Position numbers and translations under genes: made by a program | The notes under the pieces: model-generated | Databases searched by the model: none | Seen by the model: only the letters and a program-made list of their open reading frames with translations | Told to the model about the DNA's origin: nothing | Part shown: piece after piece, positions 1 to 8,138 of the stretch | How the letters are laid out: every line of letters begins with the position of its first letter | Numbering within the stretch: the first letter of the stretch is position 1 | NCBI GenBank assembly: GCA_009594865.1 | Contig: VOPT01000003.1 | Location: 62,001-126,000 of the forward strand | Length of the DNA stretch: 64,000 nt | Origin: Nitrospira sp. | GTDB taxonomy: Bacteria; Nitrospirota; Nitrospiria; Nitrospirales; Nitrospiraceae | Direction: 5' to 3'

Positions 1-1
1 G

Positions 2-436
2 GATCAGTGCAATCTTGAGGTGGGCTATGTCGGGATTACTGGAAAAGGTGACAAGCAGCGGGTCGTGCCGATCGGGCGTCCCGCGGTGGCTGAGGTGCAG
101 GCCTATGTGATGGGGGCGCGGCCGATGCTGCTAAAGCAACGATCGTCGCGCTTTGTGTTCGTCACCCGACGGGGCACGCCGTTGACGCGGCAGGCATTCT
201 GGAAGCTGCTACGGGCGCGGGCGCAGCGAGCGGGCATCGCGAGGATCCCCTCACCGCACATGCTGCGGCATTCGTTTGCGACGCACCTCTTGCAGAGGGG
301 CGCTGATTTGCGCTCGGTGCAGGCGATGTTGGGGCACGCCGATATTGCGACCACGCAAATTTATACGCATGTCGATACGGCACAGTTGAAAAAAATCCAC
401 ACCGCGTGTTTTCCGCGCAACAAATCCCGCCGTTGA
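2..436 (+). CDS. Tyrosine recombinase, XerC/XerD type (3' part only)
   Basis: C-terminal catalytic half of a site-specific tyrosine recombinase. The frame is open to the left edge, so the true start and the N-terminal DNA-binding domain lie outside the window; the GTG at 20 is an internal codon. Visible active-site elements are the beta-hairpin lysine (ITGKGDKQR), the HMLRHSFATHLL box (His-x-x-Arg), the LGHADI histidine and the nucleophilic tyrosine in TTQIYTHVD. The first catalytic arginine is upstream and unseen. Xer enzymes resolve chromosome dimers; the closing segment looks like XerC/D rather than a phage integrase. Integrase identity cannot be excluded, because a tRNA-Val gene begins 143 bp downstream. 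Confidence 0.85.
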   Translation, partial: DQCNLEVGYVGITGKGDKQRVVPIGRPAVAEVQAYVMGARPMLLKQRSSRFVFVTRRGTPLTRQAFWKLLRARAQRAGIARIPSPHMLRHSFATHLLQRGADLRSVQAMLGHADIATTQIYTHVDTAQLKKIHTACFPRNKSRR

Positions 437-520
437 CATGTGCGGAAGGGTGAGAGTGGCATCGGGCAGCGATCATCAGCGTAGAACAAAAATCTTGCAA
501 GAATAATGCATGATTCTTGG

Positions 521-549
521 TTGACACTGCTTGGTGGAGTTGATAGCAT
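521..549 (+). promoter_or_regulatory. Sigma70-type promoter for the tRNA genes
   Basis: A perfect -35 TTGACA at 521-526 is separated by 17 bp from a -10 TAGCAT at 544-549. It lies about 30 bp before tRNA-Val, where a stable-RNA promoter is expected. Function is inferred from consensus match and position. Confidence 0.6.
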
Positions 550-579
550 CCCAAAAATCTGCCGGGAGCGAGAAAAAAC

Positions 580-655
580 GGGCGGATAGCTCAATTGGGA
601 GAGCGCTGCCCTTACAAGGCAGAGGTCACAGGTTCGATCCCTGTTCCGCCTACCA
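580..655 (+). tRNA. tRNA-Val (anticodon TAC)
   Basis: 76-nt cloverleaf with encoded CCA. The seven-base acceptor strands GGGCGGA and TCCGCCT pair with a terminal G-U. The anticodon stem CTGCC/GGCAG encloses loop CTTACAA (anticodon TAC, valine), and the T arm is ACAGG-TTCGATC-CCTGT. It is probably cotranscribed with the tRNA-Asp 132 bp downstream. Confidence 0.95.
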
Positions 656-787
656 ATAAGAAATACAGGAAATTTGCGCAGGGCATTGCCTTATCCATTA
701 GTAGTGATGTACAAGAGTACGCGCTACTGTATTTAGACAGTTTGATTCTGAAGATCTGAATTCTTCTTCCGCCATCTTGGGTTGCGT

Positions 788-865
788 GGGGCCGTCGTTC
801 AGCCTGGTTAGGACGCCAGATTGTCAATCTGGAAGTCGCGGGTTCAAATCCCGTCGGCCCCGCCA
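788..865 (+). tRNA. tRNA-Asp (anticodon GTC)
   Basis: 78-nt cloverleaf with encoded CCA and discriminator G. Acceptor strands are GGGGCCG and CGGCCCC. The anticodon stem CCAGA/TCTGG encloses loop TTGTCAA (anticodon GTC, aspartate), and the T arm contains GGTTCAAATCC. It ends 72 bp before tolQ, so read-through into the tol operon is possible. Confidence 0.95.
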
Positions 866-937
866 TTCCCCCAGCTTTTGGTACAATCCATGCTACCGTT
901 TTCATGCGACGCCATGTGAAGGGAAAGGTCTAGGCTC

Positions 938-1657
938 ATGTTCCAATCAGGCGTGATGGGGTTGGTGGGCTCGCTGGGAGCGGTGTCGAAGATCGTGCTC
1001 CTGCTCCTCTTGGTCGCCTCGATTCTTTCCTGGGGCGTGATTTTGTATAAATGGCGGACGTTCAAGGCGGCTGATCGTGAAGACCAGCGGTTCTTCAATG
1101 CCTTTACGAAGATTCGTGATTTGGATGAGTTGTATCGGCAGTCCAAGCGCGCGGAGGGTAGCCCGAGTGCGCGCGTGTTCCAAGGCATCATGGACCGTGT
1201 CGTCACGGCCTCGGGAGATGGGGCGGTGAGTCCTTCCCTCGCAGCGGCCGGATCCAAAGAGTCGGCGCCGGCCTTCGATCACCAGTATATGGATAAAACG
1301 GTGTCGTACCTCGTGCAAAACCAGGTCTCCCATTTGGAGGCCTACCTGCCGGTGTTGGCGACCACGGGCAATATTACGCCGTTCATCGGCTTGCTCGGCA
1401 CGGTGTTGGGTATCATTGACTCGTTCCGCGAGATCGGCATGCAGGGCACGGCCAGTATCGCCGCTGTAGCCCCGGGCGTGTCCGAGGCCTTGGTGGCGAC
1501 GGCCGCCGGTTTGTTTACCGCCATTCCTGCAGTCATTTTCTATAATTATTATCTGACGCGCATTCGAAAGACCGTGTTTCGGATCGAGTCATTTACCGTC
1601 GAAGCCATGCGTTCGTTGCAGACTCGCTTGAAGCAGCCCCACGTCGGAGTTCAGTGA
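938..1657 (+). CDS. tolQ: TolQ/ExbB-type proton channel subunit
   Basis: Inner-membrane subunit of the proton-motive-force driven Tol-Pal motor, which works with TolR to energise TolA during outer-membrane constriction. The 239-residue size is normal for the family. TM1 is at about 17-37; the conserved TolQ/ExbB pair lies at about 147-168 (ITPFIGLLGTVLGI) and 184-206 (ALVATAAGLFTAIPA). The start follows a purine-rich AGGGAAAGG. It overlaps tolR by 4 bp (ATGA), implying translational coupling, and the tolR-tolA-tolB-pal context selects TolQ over ExbB or MotA. Confidence 0.93.
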   Translation: MFQSGVMGLVGSLGAVSKIVLLLLLVASILSWGVILYKWRTFKAADREDQRFFNAFTKIRDLDELYRQSKRAEGSPSARVFQGIMDRVVTASGDGAVSPSLAAAGSKESAPAFDHQYMDKTVSYLVQNQVSHLEAYLPVLATTGNITPFIGLLGTVLGIIDSFREIGMQGTASIAAVAPGVSEALVATAAGLFTAIPAVIFYNYYLTRIRKTVFRIESFTVEAMRSLQTRLKQPHVGVQ

Positions 1658-2109
1658 TGACCTCAGAAACCCGCCATCGCCGGTTCATGGCCGAGATCAA
1701 CGTGATCCCGCTGGTGGACGTGGTGTTGGTGTTGCTCGTCATCTTCATGGTGACGGCGCCGATGTTGTATCGGGGCATGGACATCAATCTTCCCAAGTCT
1801 GCGAGCAATACGATTAAGCCTGAAGCGAGAGCGGTTTTGTCCATTGAGCGCGACCAGCGATTGTATTTGGATAAGGACGCGGTGAGTGTCGTGCAGTTGG
1901 AACGAAAACTGCGGGCGCTGAAGGATCAGAGCCCGGATGTGTCGCTGTATTTGCGCGCCGATCGGGATGTGCCGTATGGGATCGTCGTGCAAGTGATGGA
2001 TAGTGTCAAGAAAGCCGGCATTGAAAAGCTTGGTATGGTGACGGAGCCCACAGGTGCCGAGCGGGTTAGTGAGTCGGTCGCGACTCCCCCGCAGCCACGC
2101 AAGAAGTAG
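1654..2109 (+). CDS. tolR: TolR/ExbD-type protein
   Basis: Single-pass partner of TolQ that couples proton flow to TolA. In 151 residues there is a short cytoplasmic N-terminus and one TM helix (about 14-35). That helix holds the family's essential aspartate, Asp21 in PLVDVVLVLLVIFMV, equivalent to the proton-path Asp of TolR/ExbD. A periplasmic domain follows, with the typical RADRDVPYG motif. The start overlaps the tolQ stop; the stop is 39 bp before the tolA-like gene. Confidence 0.92.
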   Translation: MMTSETRHRRFMAEINVIPLVDVVLVLLVIFMVTAPMLYRGMDINLPKSASNTIKPEARAVLSIERDQRLYLDKDAVSVVQLERKLRALKDQSPDVSLYLRADRDVPYGIVVQVMDSVKKAGIEKLGMVTEPTGAERVSESVATPPQPRKK

Positions 2110-2148
2110 CGGCGCCGCGACTCGCGCCATACGGTCGTATCGCAAGTC

Positions 2149-3390
2149 ATGACGTTCCAAGCCCTGCCAAGACATACCGCGCTGTCCCTAATCGGAGATA
2201 TGGGTGAGGCCGGAGGTGACCGTCTTCGTAAGACGGTCGTCGTGTCGTTGCTTCTGCACCTGTGTCTGCTCTCCATCATTATGGGGGCGAAGTTCTTTAA
2301 GAAAACGGAACGTCCACTCTCGGCGGTTGAAGTCTCTCTGGTAACGTTGCCGCCTGTGGAAGCGAAGCCTGAGCCGCAAGTGGAGAAGGTTGAGAAGGCC
2401 GTGCCGAAGCCCGCGCCCAAACCGGTGCAATCGGCTCCGATTCCCGTGCCTCCTAAACCGGTGCAGGCCCCGACGCCGACTCCGCCACCTGTCCAATCGG
2501 CTCCTGTTGCGAAACCGGCACCTCCGGCGCCAGCACCTGCGCCTGCTCCGGTTCCAGTGCCCAAGCTGGAGGCTCCGGTGTTGACGGCGCCCCAGCCGAT
2601 TCCGCAGGCGGCCAAATCACCTTCGTCTGCTCCCGTCACCAATCGGGCCGATGTGCTCCGCGATGTCATGAAGGATGTGGAGCTCCCGCTCAATGCTCCG
2701 AAATATGGAGACATTGCGCCGATGAAGCCGGCAGAGGTCAAAAAAACTGCGCAGCCGAAGCTCGGGGCGCCGGAACGATCCGACCTGGATGCGATGCTGA
2801 AGAAGTTGAACGTGCCTGATATGGCTGCTCCACAGGTGGCGGTCCCGCAAGAGCCACCCAAGCCGAATGTCACGCCCGCGAAGCGCGCATCGTTGTCGGA
2901 AGAAATGACCAGCGATCTCGATCGTGAGCTGCAAGACCTGAAGAAACTGCAGCCGCCTCCGCCCGTGAAAACCGCCGAGCCGGTGCGAGAGGTGAAGCCG
3001 ATGTTCCGCGAACCGCAACCTCCGGTGACGGCGCCGCCGGTCGCGGCCAGTGTGACTCGTAGCAAGCCCACCCCGATGCTGCGCGTCCCGGGCATGTCCG
3101 GATCGAATCCCTATTTGGCCAGGGTTCAGGCACGGATCAGCGGCTTCTGGACGGCGCCCCCGGTCGATCTATCCGGGAAGGCCTTGACGGTGACGGTGCG
3201 GTTTCGGTTAGAGCGGGATGGTCGGGTCGGGTCCGTCATCATCGAGCAGTCTTCCGGGAACGACTATTACGACATGGCGGCGCAACGTGCGGTGCAAAGT
3301 GCGATTCCGTTGCCGCCCTTTCCCCCCGATCTGACGGATTCGTATTTCGATGCCCACTTCACTTTTGCCGTAGGCGAGGCTGCAGGATGA
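2149..3390 (+). CDS. tolA: TolA-like/TonB-family periplasm-spanning protein
   Basis: Third motor component, linking TolQR in the inner membrane to TolB/Pal. In 413 residues there is a short cytoplasmic N-terminus, one TM helix at about 29-46 and a long Pro/Ala/Val-rich periplasm-spanning segment (about 60-160). A charged linker follows, then a C-terminal TonB/TolA domain from about 320 (NPYLARVQARI, then FRLERDGRVGSV). The Pro-rich rather than Ala/Lys-helical spacer is TonB-like, but position between tolR and tolB indicates the TolA role. An internal ATG (Met18, just before the TM) is an alternative start. It overlaps tolB by 4 bp. Confidence 0.82.
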   Translation: MTFQALPRHTALSLIGDMGEAGGDRLRKTVVVSLLLHLCLLSIIMGAKFFKKTERPLSAVEVSLVTLPPVEAKPEPQVEKVEKAVPKPAPKPVQSAPIPVPPKPVQAPTPTPPPVQSAPVAKPAPPAPAPAPAPVPVPKLEAPVLTAPQPIPQAAKSPSSAPVTNRADVLRDVMKDVELPLNAPKYGDIAPMKPAEVKKTAQPKLGAPERSDLDAMLKKLNVPDMAAPQVAVPQEPPKPNVTPAKRASLSEEMTSDLDRELQDLKKLQPPPPVKTAEPVREVKPMFREPQPPVTAPPVAASVTRSKPTPMLRVPGMSGSNPYLARVQARISGFWTAPPVDLSGKALTVTVRFRLERDGRVGSVIIEQSSGNDYYDMAAQRAVQSAIPLPPFPPDLTDSYFDAHFTFAVGEAAG

Positions 3391-4718
3391 ATCGTGTGAT
3401 CATCGGTCTTATGTTTGCGCTCTGTGTCGTGGTCGGGGCCGGCCTGTTCGGAATTTTGGATTCCCGCGCCACCGACGTGTTTCTTGAGGCGACCCGGCCT
3501 GATTTCCAAAAGATCCCCATCGGTGTGTTCGGGTTCCAGAACGGTGGCGGTCCGGAATGGCTCGGGGGGCGGCTCGAGGAAGTATTGAAGGCCGACCTTC
3601 AGCGATCTCTCGTGTTCTCACTCGTGGATTTGCCTGGAATCGGCGTGAAGGCTCGTGAAGTGTCGACCACAGATAAGGCGGTCTTCAAGCAAGCGGCTGA
3701 GAACGGGGTGTCCGTCCTGGTATGGGGGAAGTCCGGACAAAAGAACGGCAGCAAAGACAGCGAGCTGTTGATGGATGGCTTCGTGTATGACAGCGGCAGC
3801 GACGAAGTCGTGGGCGGCAAACGGTACGTCGGATCGACATCGGTCGTCCGTTTGATGGCGCACCGGTTTGCCGACGAGTTGGTGTTCCGGTATACCGGCG
3901 AGCCGGGCATCGCCAGAACCAAGATCGTCTATGTCGCGGAGCACGGGAACGCTCGCGAATTATTTGTGATGGATTACGATGGGTATGAACCGAAGCAAAT
4001 CACGGCCGATGGCTTTCTGAATCTCATGCCGCGGTGGTCGCCGGATCGACGCTTTATCGTCTTCACGGCCTATCGCAGCCGGAACACGCAGGACATCGAC
4101 ATTCTGGAACTCGCGACGGGGAAACGCTGGACCCTGGTGTCCATGCCGGGATTGAACATCACCCCCGCCTTGTCACCGGACGGAAACTATTTGGCATTTG
4201 CCAGCAGCCAAGACGGCAATTCGGAGATTTACAAACTCGACACGCGGACCAAGACGCCGCAGCGCCTGACCGTCAATCAGGGGGGTGATTTGTCACCGAC
4301 CTGGTCTCCGACGGGACGAGAAATAGCCTTTACGTCTGATCGTGGTGGTGCTCCTCAGGTCTTCGTGATGAGCGCCGACGGCTCCAATGTGCGCCGTCTG
4401 ACCTACGAGGGGGATTACAATGCCGCACCGGCCTGGTCGCCGCGCGGCAATTGGATCGCCTATGTCTGTCGAACGGCCCAGCGGTTATACAAGCTCTGCA
4501 TCGTGTCGCCTGACGGCCAAAAACGGGTACAGGTTACGACGGGCCCGGGCATTGACGACTCGCCGTCCTGGTCTCCTGATGGCCGACACCTGACCTTCAG
4601 CTCGACCGTTGACGGAAAAAGTCACATCTACATGGTGGATACGGACGGAAAAAATCTGGAACGCATCACATTCGGCGGTACACATAATAGTTCACCGTCT
4701 TGGTCTCCGGCACTTTAG
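3387..4718 (+). CDS. tolB: TolB periplasmic beta-propeller
   Basis: Periplasmic Tol component that binds Pal and is released by TolA. 443 residues: N-terminal export signal (MNRVIIGLMFALCVVVGAG), an alpha/beta TolB N-domain to about 160, then a C-terminal propeller. The propeller shows at least five repeats of the SPDG/WSP type: PRWSPDRRFIVFTA, ALSPDGNYLAFAS, TWSPTGREIAFTS, AWSPRGNWIAYV and SWSPDGRHLTFSS. The start is coupled to the preceding stop (ATGA). Length and order fit TolB well. Confidence 0.93.
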   Translation: MNRVIIGLMFALCVVVGAGLFGILDSRATDVFLEATRPDFQKIPIGVFGFQNGGGPEWLGGRLEEVLKADLQRSLVFSLVDLPGIGVKAREVSTTDKAVFKQAAENGVSVLVWGKSGQKNGSKDSELLMDGFVYDSGSDEVVGGKRYVGSTSVVRLMAHRFADELVFRYTGEPGIARTKIVYVAEHGNARELFVMDYDGYEPKQITADGFLNLMPRWSPDRRFIVFTAYRSRNTQDIDILELATGKRWTLVSMPGLNITPALSPDGNYLAFASSQDGNSEIYKLDTRTKTPQRLTVNQGGDLSPTWSPTGREIAFTSDRGGAPQVFVMSADGSNVRRLTYEGDYNAAPAWSPRGNWIAYVCRTAQRLYKLCIVSPDGQKRVQVTTGPGIDDSPSWSPDGRHLTFSSTVDGKSHIYMVDTDGKNLERITFGGTHNSSPSWSPAL

Positions 4719-4785
4719 GATTGAGTACGCGATCGACAGGATTTACGGGCATACTAACCATTCACCAGTGATGAGGAGTGACGAT

Positions 4786-5535
4786 ATGAGGATACGGGTA
4801 GCGACAATGGGCCTGACGATGGTAGTCGGGATGCTGTTGGTCATTCAGGGGGGATGTTCCAAAAAGTCGATTCAATCCGGTGGCGATGCGCAGTCCTCTG
4901 ATCGCGGGATGGCGAAGTCGGGCGCTCCGGCACAGTCTCAAGCACAGCTCCCGCCTCCGACGGGGTTGGATGCTCCTAGCGCCACGTTCCCCGATCTATC
5001 CCTTTCAAGCAAACCGGAAGATCCTGAGACCGGCGGCTTGCGCGGGTTCGATTCCGTGTCGGGCGGCAAGGCTCCGTCTGAGGAGCGGCTGGGAGGCGGC
5101 GGCACGATGTTGGCCAAGGTCGAACCATCCGAAAGCACGGCACGCCAGATCGAAGAAATTCGTCGGGAGCAGGCCAAGGAGCAGGCGGCCTCGGCGGAAG
5201 CCGGATTACGCGATGTGTTTTTCGGCTACGACAGCTGGACGATTACGGAAGATGGCCGGCAGTCGTTGAGCCAGGATGCCCAATGGATCAAGGCGAATGC
5301 CGGGGCGTTGGTCAAGATCGAAGGGCATTGTGACGAACGCGGCACGTTGGCCTACAATCTCGTGTTGGGGGAAAAGCGAGCCAAGGCCGTGCGGAACTAT
5401 CTGGTCGAACTCGGCGTGGGCGCCAATCGGTTGTCGGTGGTGTCCTATGGCAAAGAGCGGCCGTTCTGCAACGAGCGCAGTGAAAGCTGCTATCAACAAA
5501 ATCGTCGCGGGCACGTGGTGGTCCGGTCGAAATAA
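4786..5535 (+). CDS. pal: Pal, peptidoglycan-associated lipoprotein
   Basis: Outer-membrane lipoprotein that anchors the envelope to peptidoglycan and is the TolB partner. The ATG at 4786 is chosen because a strong GAGGAG lies 7 bp upstream; the frame is open further left (an ATG at 4771 is also possible), but that part overlaps tolB. 249 residues: signal peptide ending in a lipobox-like GGC, a low-complexity linker, then an OmpA-like domain from about 140. That domain carries the peptidoglycan-binding pattern VKIEGHCDERGTLAYN and LGEKRAKAVRNYL. A dyad begins directly after the stop. Confidence 0.93.
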   Translation: MRIRVATMGLTMVVGMLLVIQGGCSKKSIQSGGDAQSSDRGMAKSGAPAQSQAQLPPPTGLDAPSATFPDLSLSSKPEDPETGGLRGFDSVSGGKAPSEERLGGGGTMLAKVEPSESTARQIEEIRREQAKEQAASAEAGLRDVFFGYDSWTITEDGRQSLSQDAQWIKANAGALVKIEGHCDERGTLAYNLVLGEKRAKAVRNYLVELGVGANRLSVVSYGKERPFCNERSESCYQQNRRGHVVVRSK

Positions 5536-5577
5536 CTGTTCCAATCATGGATGATGTGACATGATTCTCCGGAACAG
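5536..5577 (+). promoter_or_regulatory. Hairpin immediately after pal
   Basis: CTGTTCC (5536-5542) and AATCATG (5543-5549) pair with CATGATT (5560-5566) and GGAACAG (5571-5577), leaving a 10-nt loop and a 4-nt bulge. There is no T-run, so it is not a standard intrinsic terminator. In this position it could slow read-through or stabilise the tol-pal mRNA 3' end before ybgF. Confidence 0.45.
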
Positions 5578-5601
5578 ACGCCGGTCAAGGGGAGACCTGT
5601 C

Positions 5602-7284
5602 ATGGACAGTGAATGGCCTTATCGAAAAATGATGACTGAGCAACCGTCGAGAGCGAAGCGTGTGACGCCGGGTACCTATGCTCAGGCAGCGCGAATCGGT
5701 GCCTGTGTAGTGGTCGTCACGGGCTGCGCCTTGTTGGCGGGTTGCGTGGCGCAGCAGGCCGACCTCAAGCAGACTGAACGCGAGCTCCAGCGCCGCATCA
5801 AGCAACAGACGGAGGAGCAGGCTCAGAACAGGGCCCGCCAAAATCAGGAAATCGTATCGCTGCGCGAACAGGACATTCCGTCACTGCGGGGCGACGTCGA
5901 TAAGGCGCTACACCGCGCGCAAAGTTTGGATGCCCGGCAAGACGACCTGCTCGCCAAACTGGCCAACCAGGAATCGAAGTTTGAGCGGCGCATCGGCGAG
6001 GCGGAAAAGCGGTCGCTCGAGGAAGGTAAGCGCCTGGGCTGGGTCGAAAAGCAGCTGGTCGATCAAGATGCCATGCTCAAAGGCGAGCGGGACCGCAACC
6101 GGGCGGAGCTGTCCGCGGTGACGGCTCGTTTAGATCAAATCAACAGCCACATCGAAGCCATTCAGAAAAACGTGCTGGATGCGATGCAGAAAACCACCAC
6201 CGGGCTCGCGCAAAAAGTCGATTCCCGGCTGGATGAACAACAGAAGCTGCTGCATGGATTGGAGACCCGTTCCCAGAACGTCGCTCAGCTCGACGCCCAG
6301 AATAAGGTCTTGGGCGATCAGGTTGGAAAATTCAATCAGGCCCTCGTGGATTTCAGGCAAGCGCTGGGAAGCTTGGGCGAGCGCGTCGTGCAGCAGGATC
6401 AGACGGTCAAGCATTTGGCCGCGACTCTGGAGCAGGACACGGCGGCTTTGAGCAAGCGGACCGATGCGCTGGCCGGGAAAATTGATGCCGATAACAAGGT
6501 CACCGCAGACCACTTCAATGAGGTCAATCGGAGTGTCGCCTCCGTGGCGAAAGCGCTGGAAAATGCCGGCGGTAAATTCGTGTCTCGTGAGGACGACCAT
6601 GAGCGGCGCCTCGATGACACAACGCGAGAACTGACGCATGTTCAGGCTCAAATCCAGACGCTGGATAAGAATCTCGAAAATCAACATGCATTCTTGAAGC
6701 AGGTCGAGCAGCATTTGTCCGCACTGCGCGCGAGCGCGGCCCAGCGGAGTGAACCGGCTCCCGCCATCGCCGAAGCCGCTCCGCTTCCCCAGGCGATTCC
6801 CGCGCCAGTTCCACCCCCGGCACCGGCGCAGACACAGGACTTCGCATCGTCATCGGCTGCGGCCATCACCCCCCGCGCAGAGAATCGTAGCGCGGCACTG
6901 ATGGCGGATCGGGAGTCGTACGAACGGACCCTGACGCGTTTCAAGGATGGTGATTTGGATGGAGCCCGCCAGGGATTTGCGGAGTTTCTCGTGCAGCATC
7001 CGCATTCGGATCTGGCGCCCAACGCGCGCTTTTGGCTAGGCGAGTCGTATTACGGCAAGAGGGATTTTTCGCGGGCTATCGATGCCTACGATCAAGTGCA
7101 GTTGAATCATCCCGCCAGCGAAAAGGTGCCGGCCGCGCTCCTGAAAAAGGGGTATGCCTATCTGGCGCTGAAGGATCGGAAAAAAGCGGCGTCTGCGCTG
7201 AAACAAGTGATCGACCTGTATCCAAGGTCTCCGGAGGCCAATAAGGCCATAGACAAATTGAACCAACTAAAGGAGTTGCACTAA
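5602..7284 (+). CDS. YbgF/CpoB-like lipoprotein with long coiled coil
   Basis: Envelope protein of the YbgF (CpoB) group, which coordinates Tol-Pal with septal peptidoglycan synthesis. 560 residues, about twice the usual size. A signal peptide ends in lipobox LLAGC (Cys48); about 350 residues of Gln/Glu/Lys/Arg-rich heptad-like coiled coil follow, then a Pro/Ala linker and three C-terminal TPR units from about 435 (ARFWLGESYYGKRDFSRAI is diagnostic). AAGGGGAG precedes the start; Met10/Met11 are alternative starts. The next gene is a shorter paralogue 3 bp away. Confidence 0.82.
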   Translation: MDSEWPYRKMMTEQPSRAKRVTPGTYAQAARIGACVVVVTGCALLAGCVAQQADLKQTERELQRRIKQQTEEQAQNRARQNQEIVSLREQDIPSLRGDVDKALHRAQSLDARQDDLLAKLANQESKFERRIGEAEKRSLEEGKRLGWVEKQLVDQDAMLKGERDRNRAELSAVTARLDQINSHIEAIQKNVLDAMQKTTTGLAQKVDSRLDEQQKLLHGLETRSQNVAQLDAQNKVLGDQVGKFNQALVDFRQALGSLGERVVQQDQTVKHLAATLEQDTAALSKRTDALAGKIDADNKVTADHFNEVNRSVASVAKALENAGGKFVSREDDHERRLDDTTRELTHVQAQIQTLDKNLENQHAFLKQVEQHLSALRASAAQRSEPAPAIAEAAPLPQAIPAPVPPPAPAQTQDFASSSAAAITPRAENRSAALMADRESYERTLTRFKDGDLDGARQGFAEFLVQHPHSDLAPNARFWLGESYYGKRDFSRAIDAYDQVQLNHPASEKVPAALLKKGYAYLALKDRKKAASALKQVIDLYPRSPEANKAIDKLNQLKELH

Positions 7285-7286
7285 CG

Positions 7287-8066
7287 ATGAAGCTCCGATT
7301 CGCGGGGGCATTGCAGGTGAGTGCCGCGCTGGCTTGCGGGCTGGTGGTGGCGGGCTGTGCAAAACATGCTGATTTTCTGGAGATCCGTGACCAAGTTTCC
7401 ATCATTGCCCGGACGCAGGATCAGGAGCAAAAGCGGTTCGAGGCCATGCAGCGCCGGCTGGAATCGCTCGAACGGGTGCGCGAGCCGGAAGGCGGGAAAC
7501 TCCGTTTAGACGACGCCATGACCCGGCTTCAAAAGCTGGAAGGGCGGTTAGCGAAGGTGGAGGAGACGCAACTCGCTCAAGCGGCCTCCATCCGCTCTGA
7601 TGCCGCTCTCGCAGAAGCCAGCCGCCAGGCGCGGATCTCAAAACCGTCAGGCCCGATTGAACCTCAGGCTATTGTGCCTGGCGTTCCGTCGATCACGCCC
7701 ACGTCGGCCTTCAATTTGGCGTACAACGACTACCTCAACGGGAAGTTCGATTTGGCCGTCAGCGGGTTTCAGCACTTCATCAAGGATTTCCCGTCGACTT
7801 CGTTGACACCCAATGCCCATTACTGGCTCGGGGAATCCTATTACGGTCAGAAGGATTATATCCGTGCCATGCAGTCGTTCGAGCACGTGGTCAATGAGTA
7901 TGCGGGAAATGAAAAGGTGCCGGCCGCCCTCTTTAAGCTCGGGCTGTCGGCGGCTGAAACAGGAGATACCGCAAAATCCCGCAAGTATCTCAAGCGCGTC
8001 ATTGAGGAGTACTCCACATCGGATGAAGCCAAGCTTGCGAAGACGAAGATGGCCGAGATTCGATGA
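7287..8066 (+). CDS. YbgF/CpoB-like lipoprotein, second copy
   Basis: 259-residue paralogue of the preceding gene and closer to the standard YbgF length. Signal peptide with lipobox VVAGC (Cys24), a short coiled-coil trimerisation-type region (about 30-110), and a C-terminal TPR domain with YWLGESYYGQKDYIRAM, nearly the motif of the first copy. Expected to sit at the Tol-Pal/divisome interface. The 3-bp gap to the first copy shows cotranscription and probably tandem duplication followed by divergence of the coiled-coil part. Confidence 0.85.
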   Translation: MKLRFAGALQVSAALACGLVVAGCAKHADFLEIRDQVSIIARTQDQEQKRFEAMQRRLESLERVREPEGGKLRLDDAMTRLQKLEGRLAKVEETQLAQAASIRSDAALAEASRQARISKPSGPIEPQAIVPGVPSITPTSAFNLAYNDYLNGKFDLAVSGFQHFIKDFPSTSLTPNAHYWLGESYYGQKDYIRAMQSFEHVVNEYAGNEKVPAALFKLGLSAAETGDTAKSRKYLKRVIEEYSTSDEAKLAKTKMAEIR

Positions 8067-8138
8067 CCCTCAGGTGCTTGTCCGGTCTTCTCTCCGCTGA
8101 GTCATCCTCCCATCAACTCGCAGGGGGCGCCTCTTCCC

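Noticed and set aside
20..655. Integrative element with attachment site in tRNA-Val
   Set aside because: Only a partial Xer-like recombinase is visible, no direct repeat of the tRNA 3' end was found in the window, and neighbouring genes are housekeeping.
612..905. Minus-strand frame covering both tRNA genes with GFEPATSRL and GGTGIEPVTSA
   Set aside because: This is the well-known translation of the antisense of tRNA genes; both tRNA cloverleaves explain the sequence.
1926..3095. 389-codon minus-strand open frame
   Set aside because: Antisense of the Pro/Ala-rich tolA-like gene; Gly/Thr/Ser-rich artefact of GC-skewed codons, no ribosome site.
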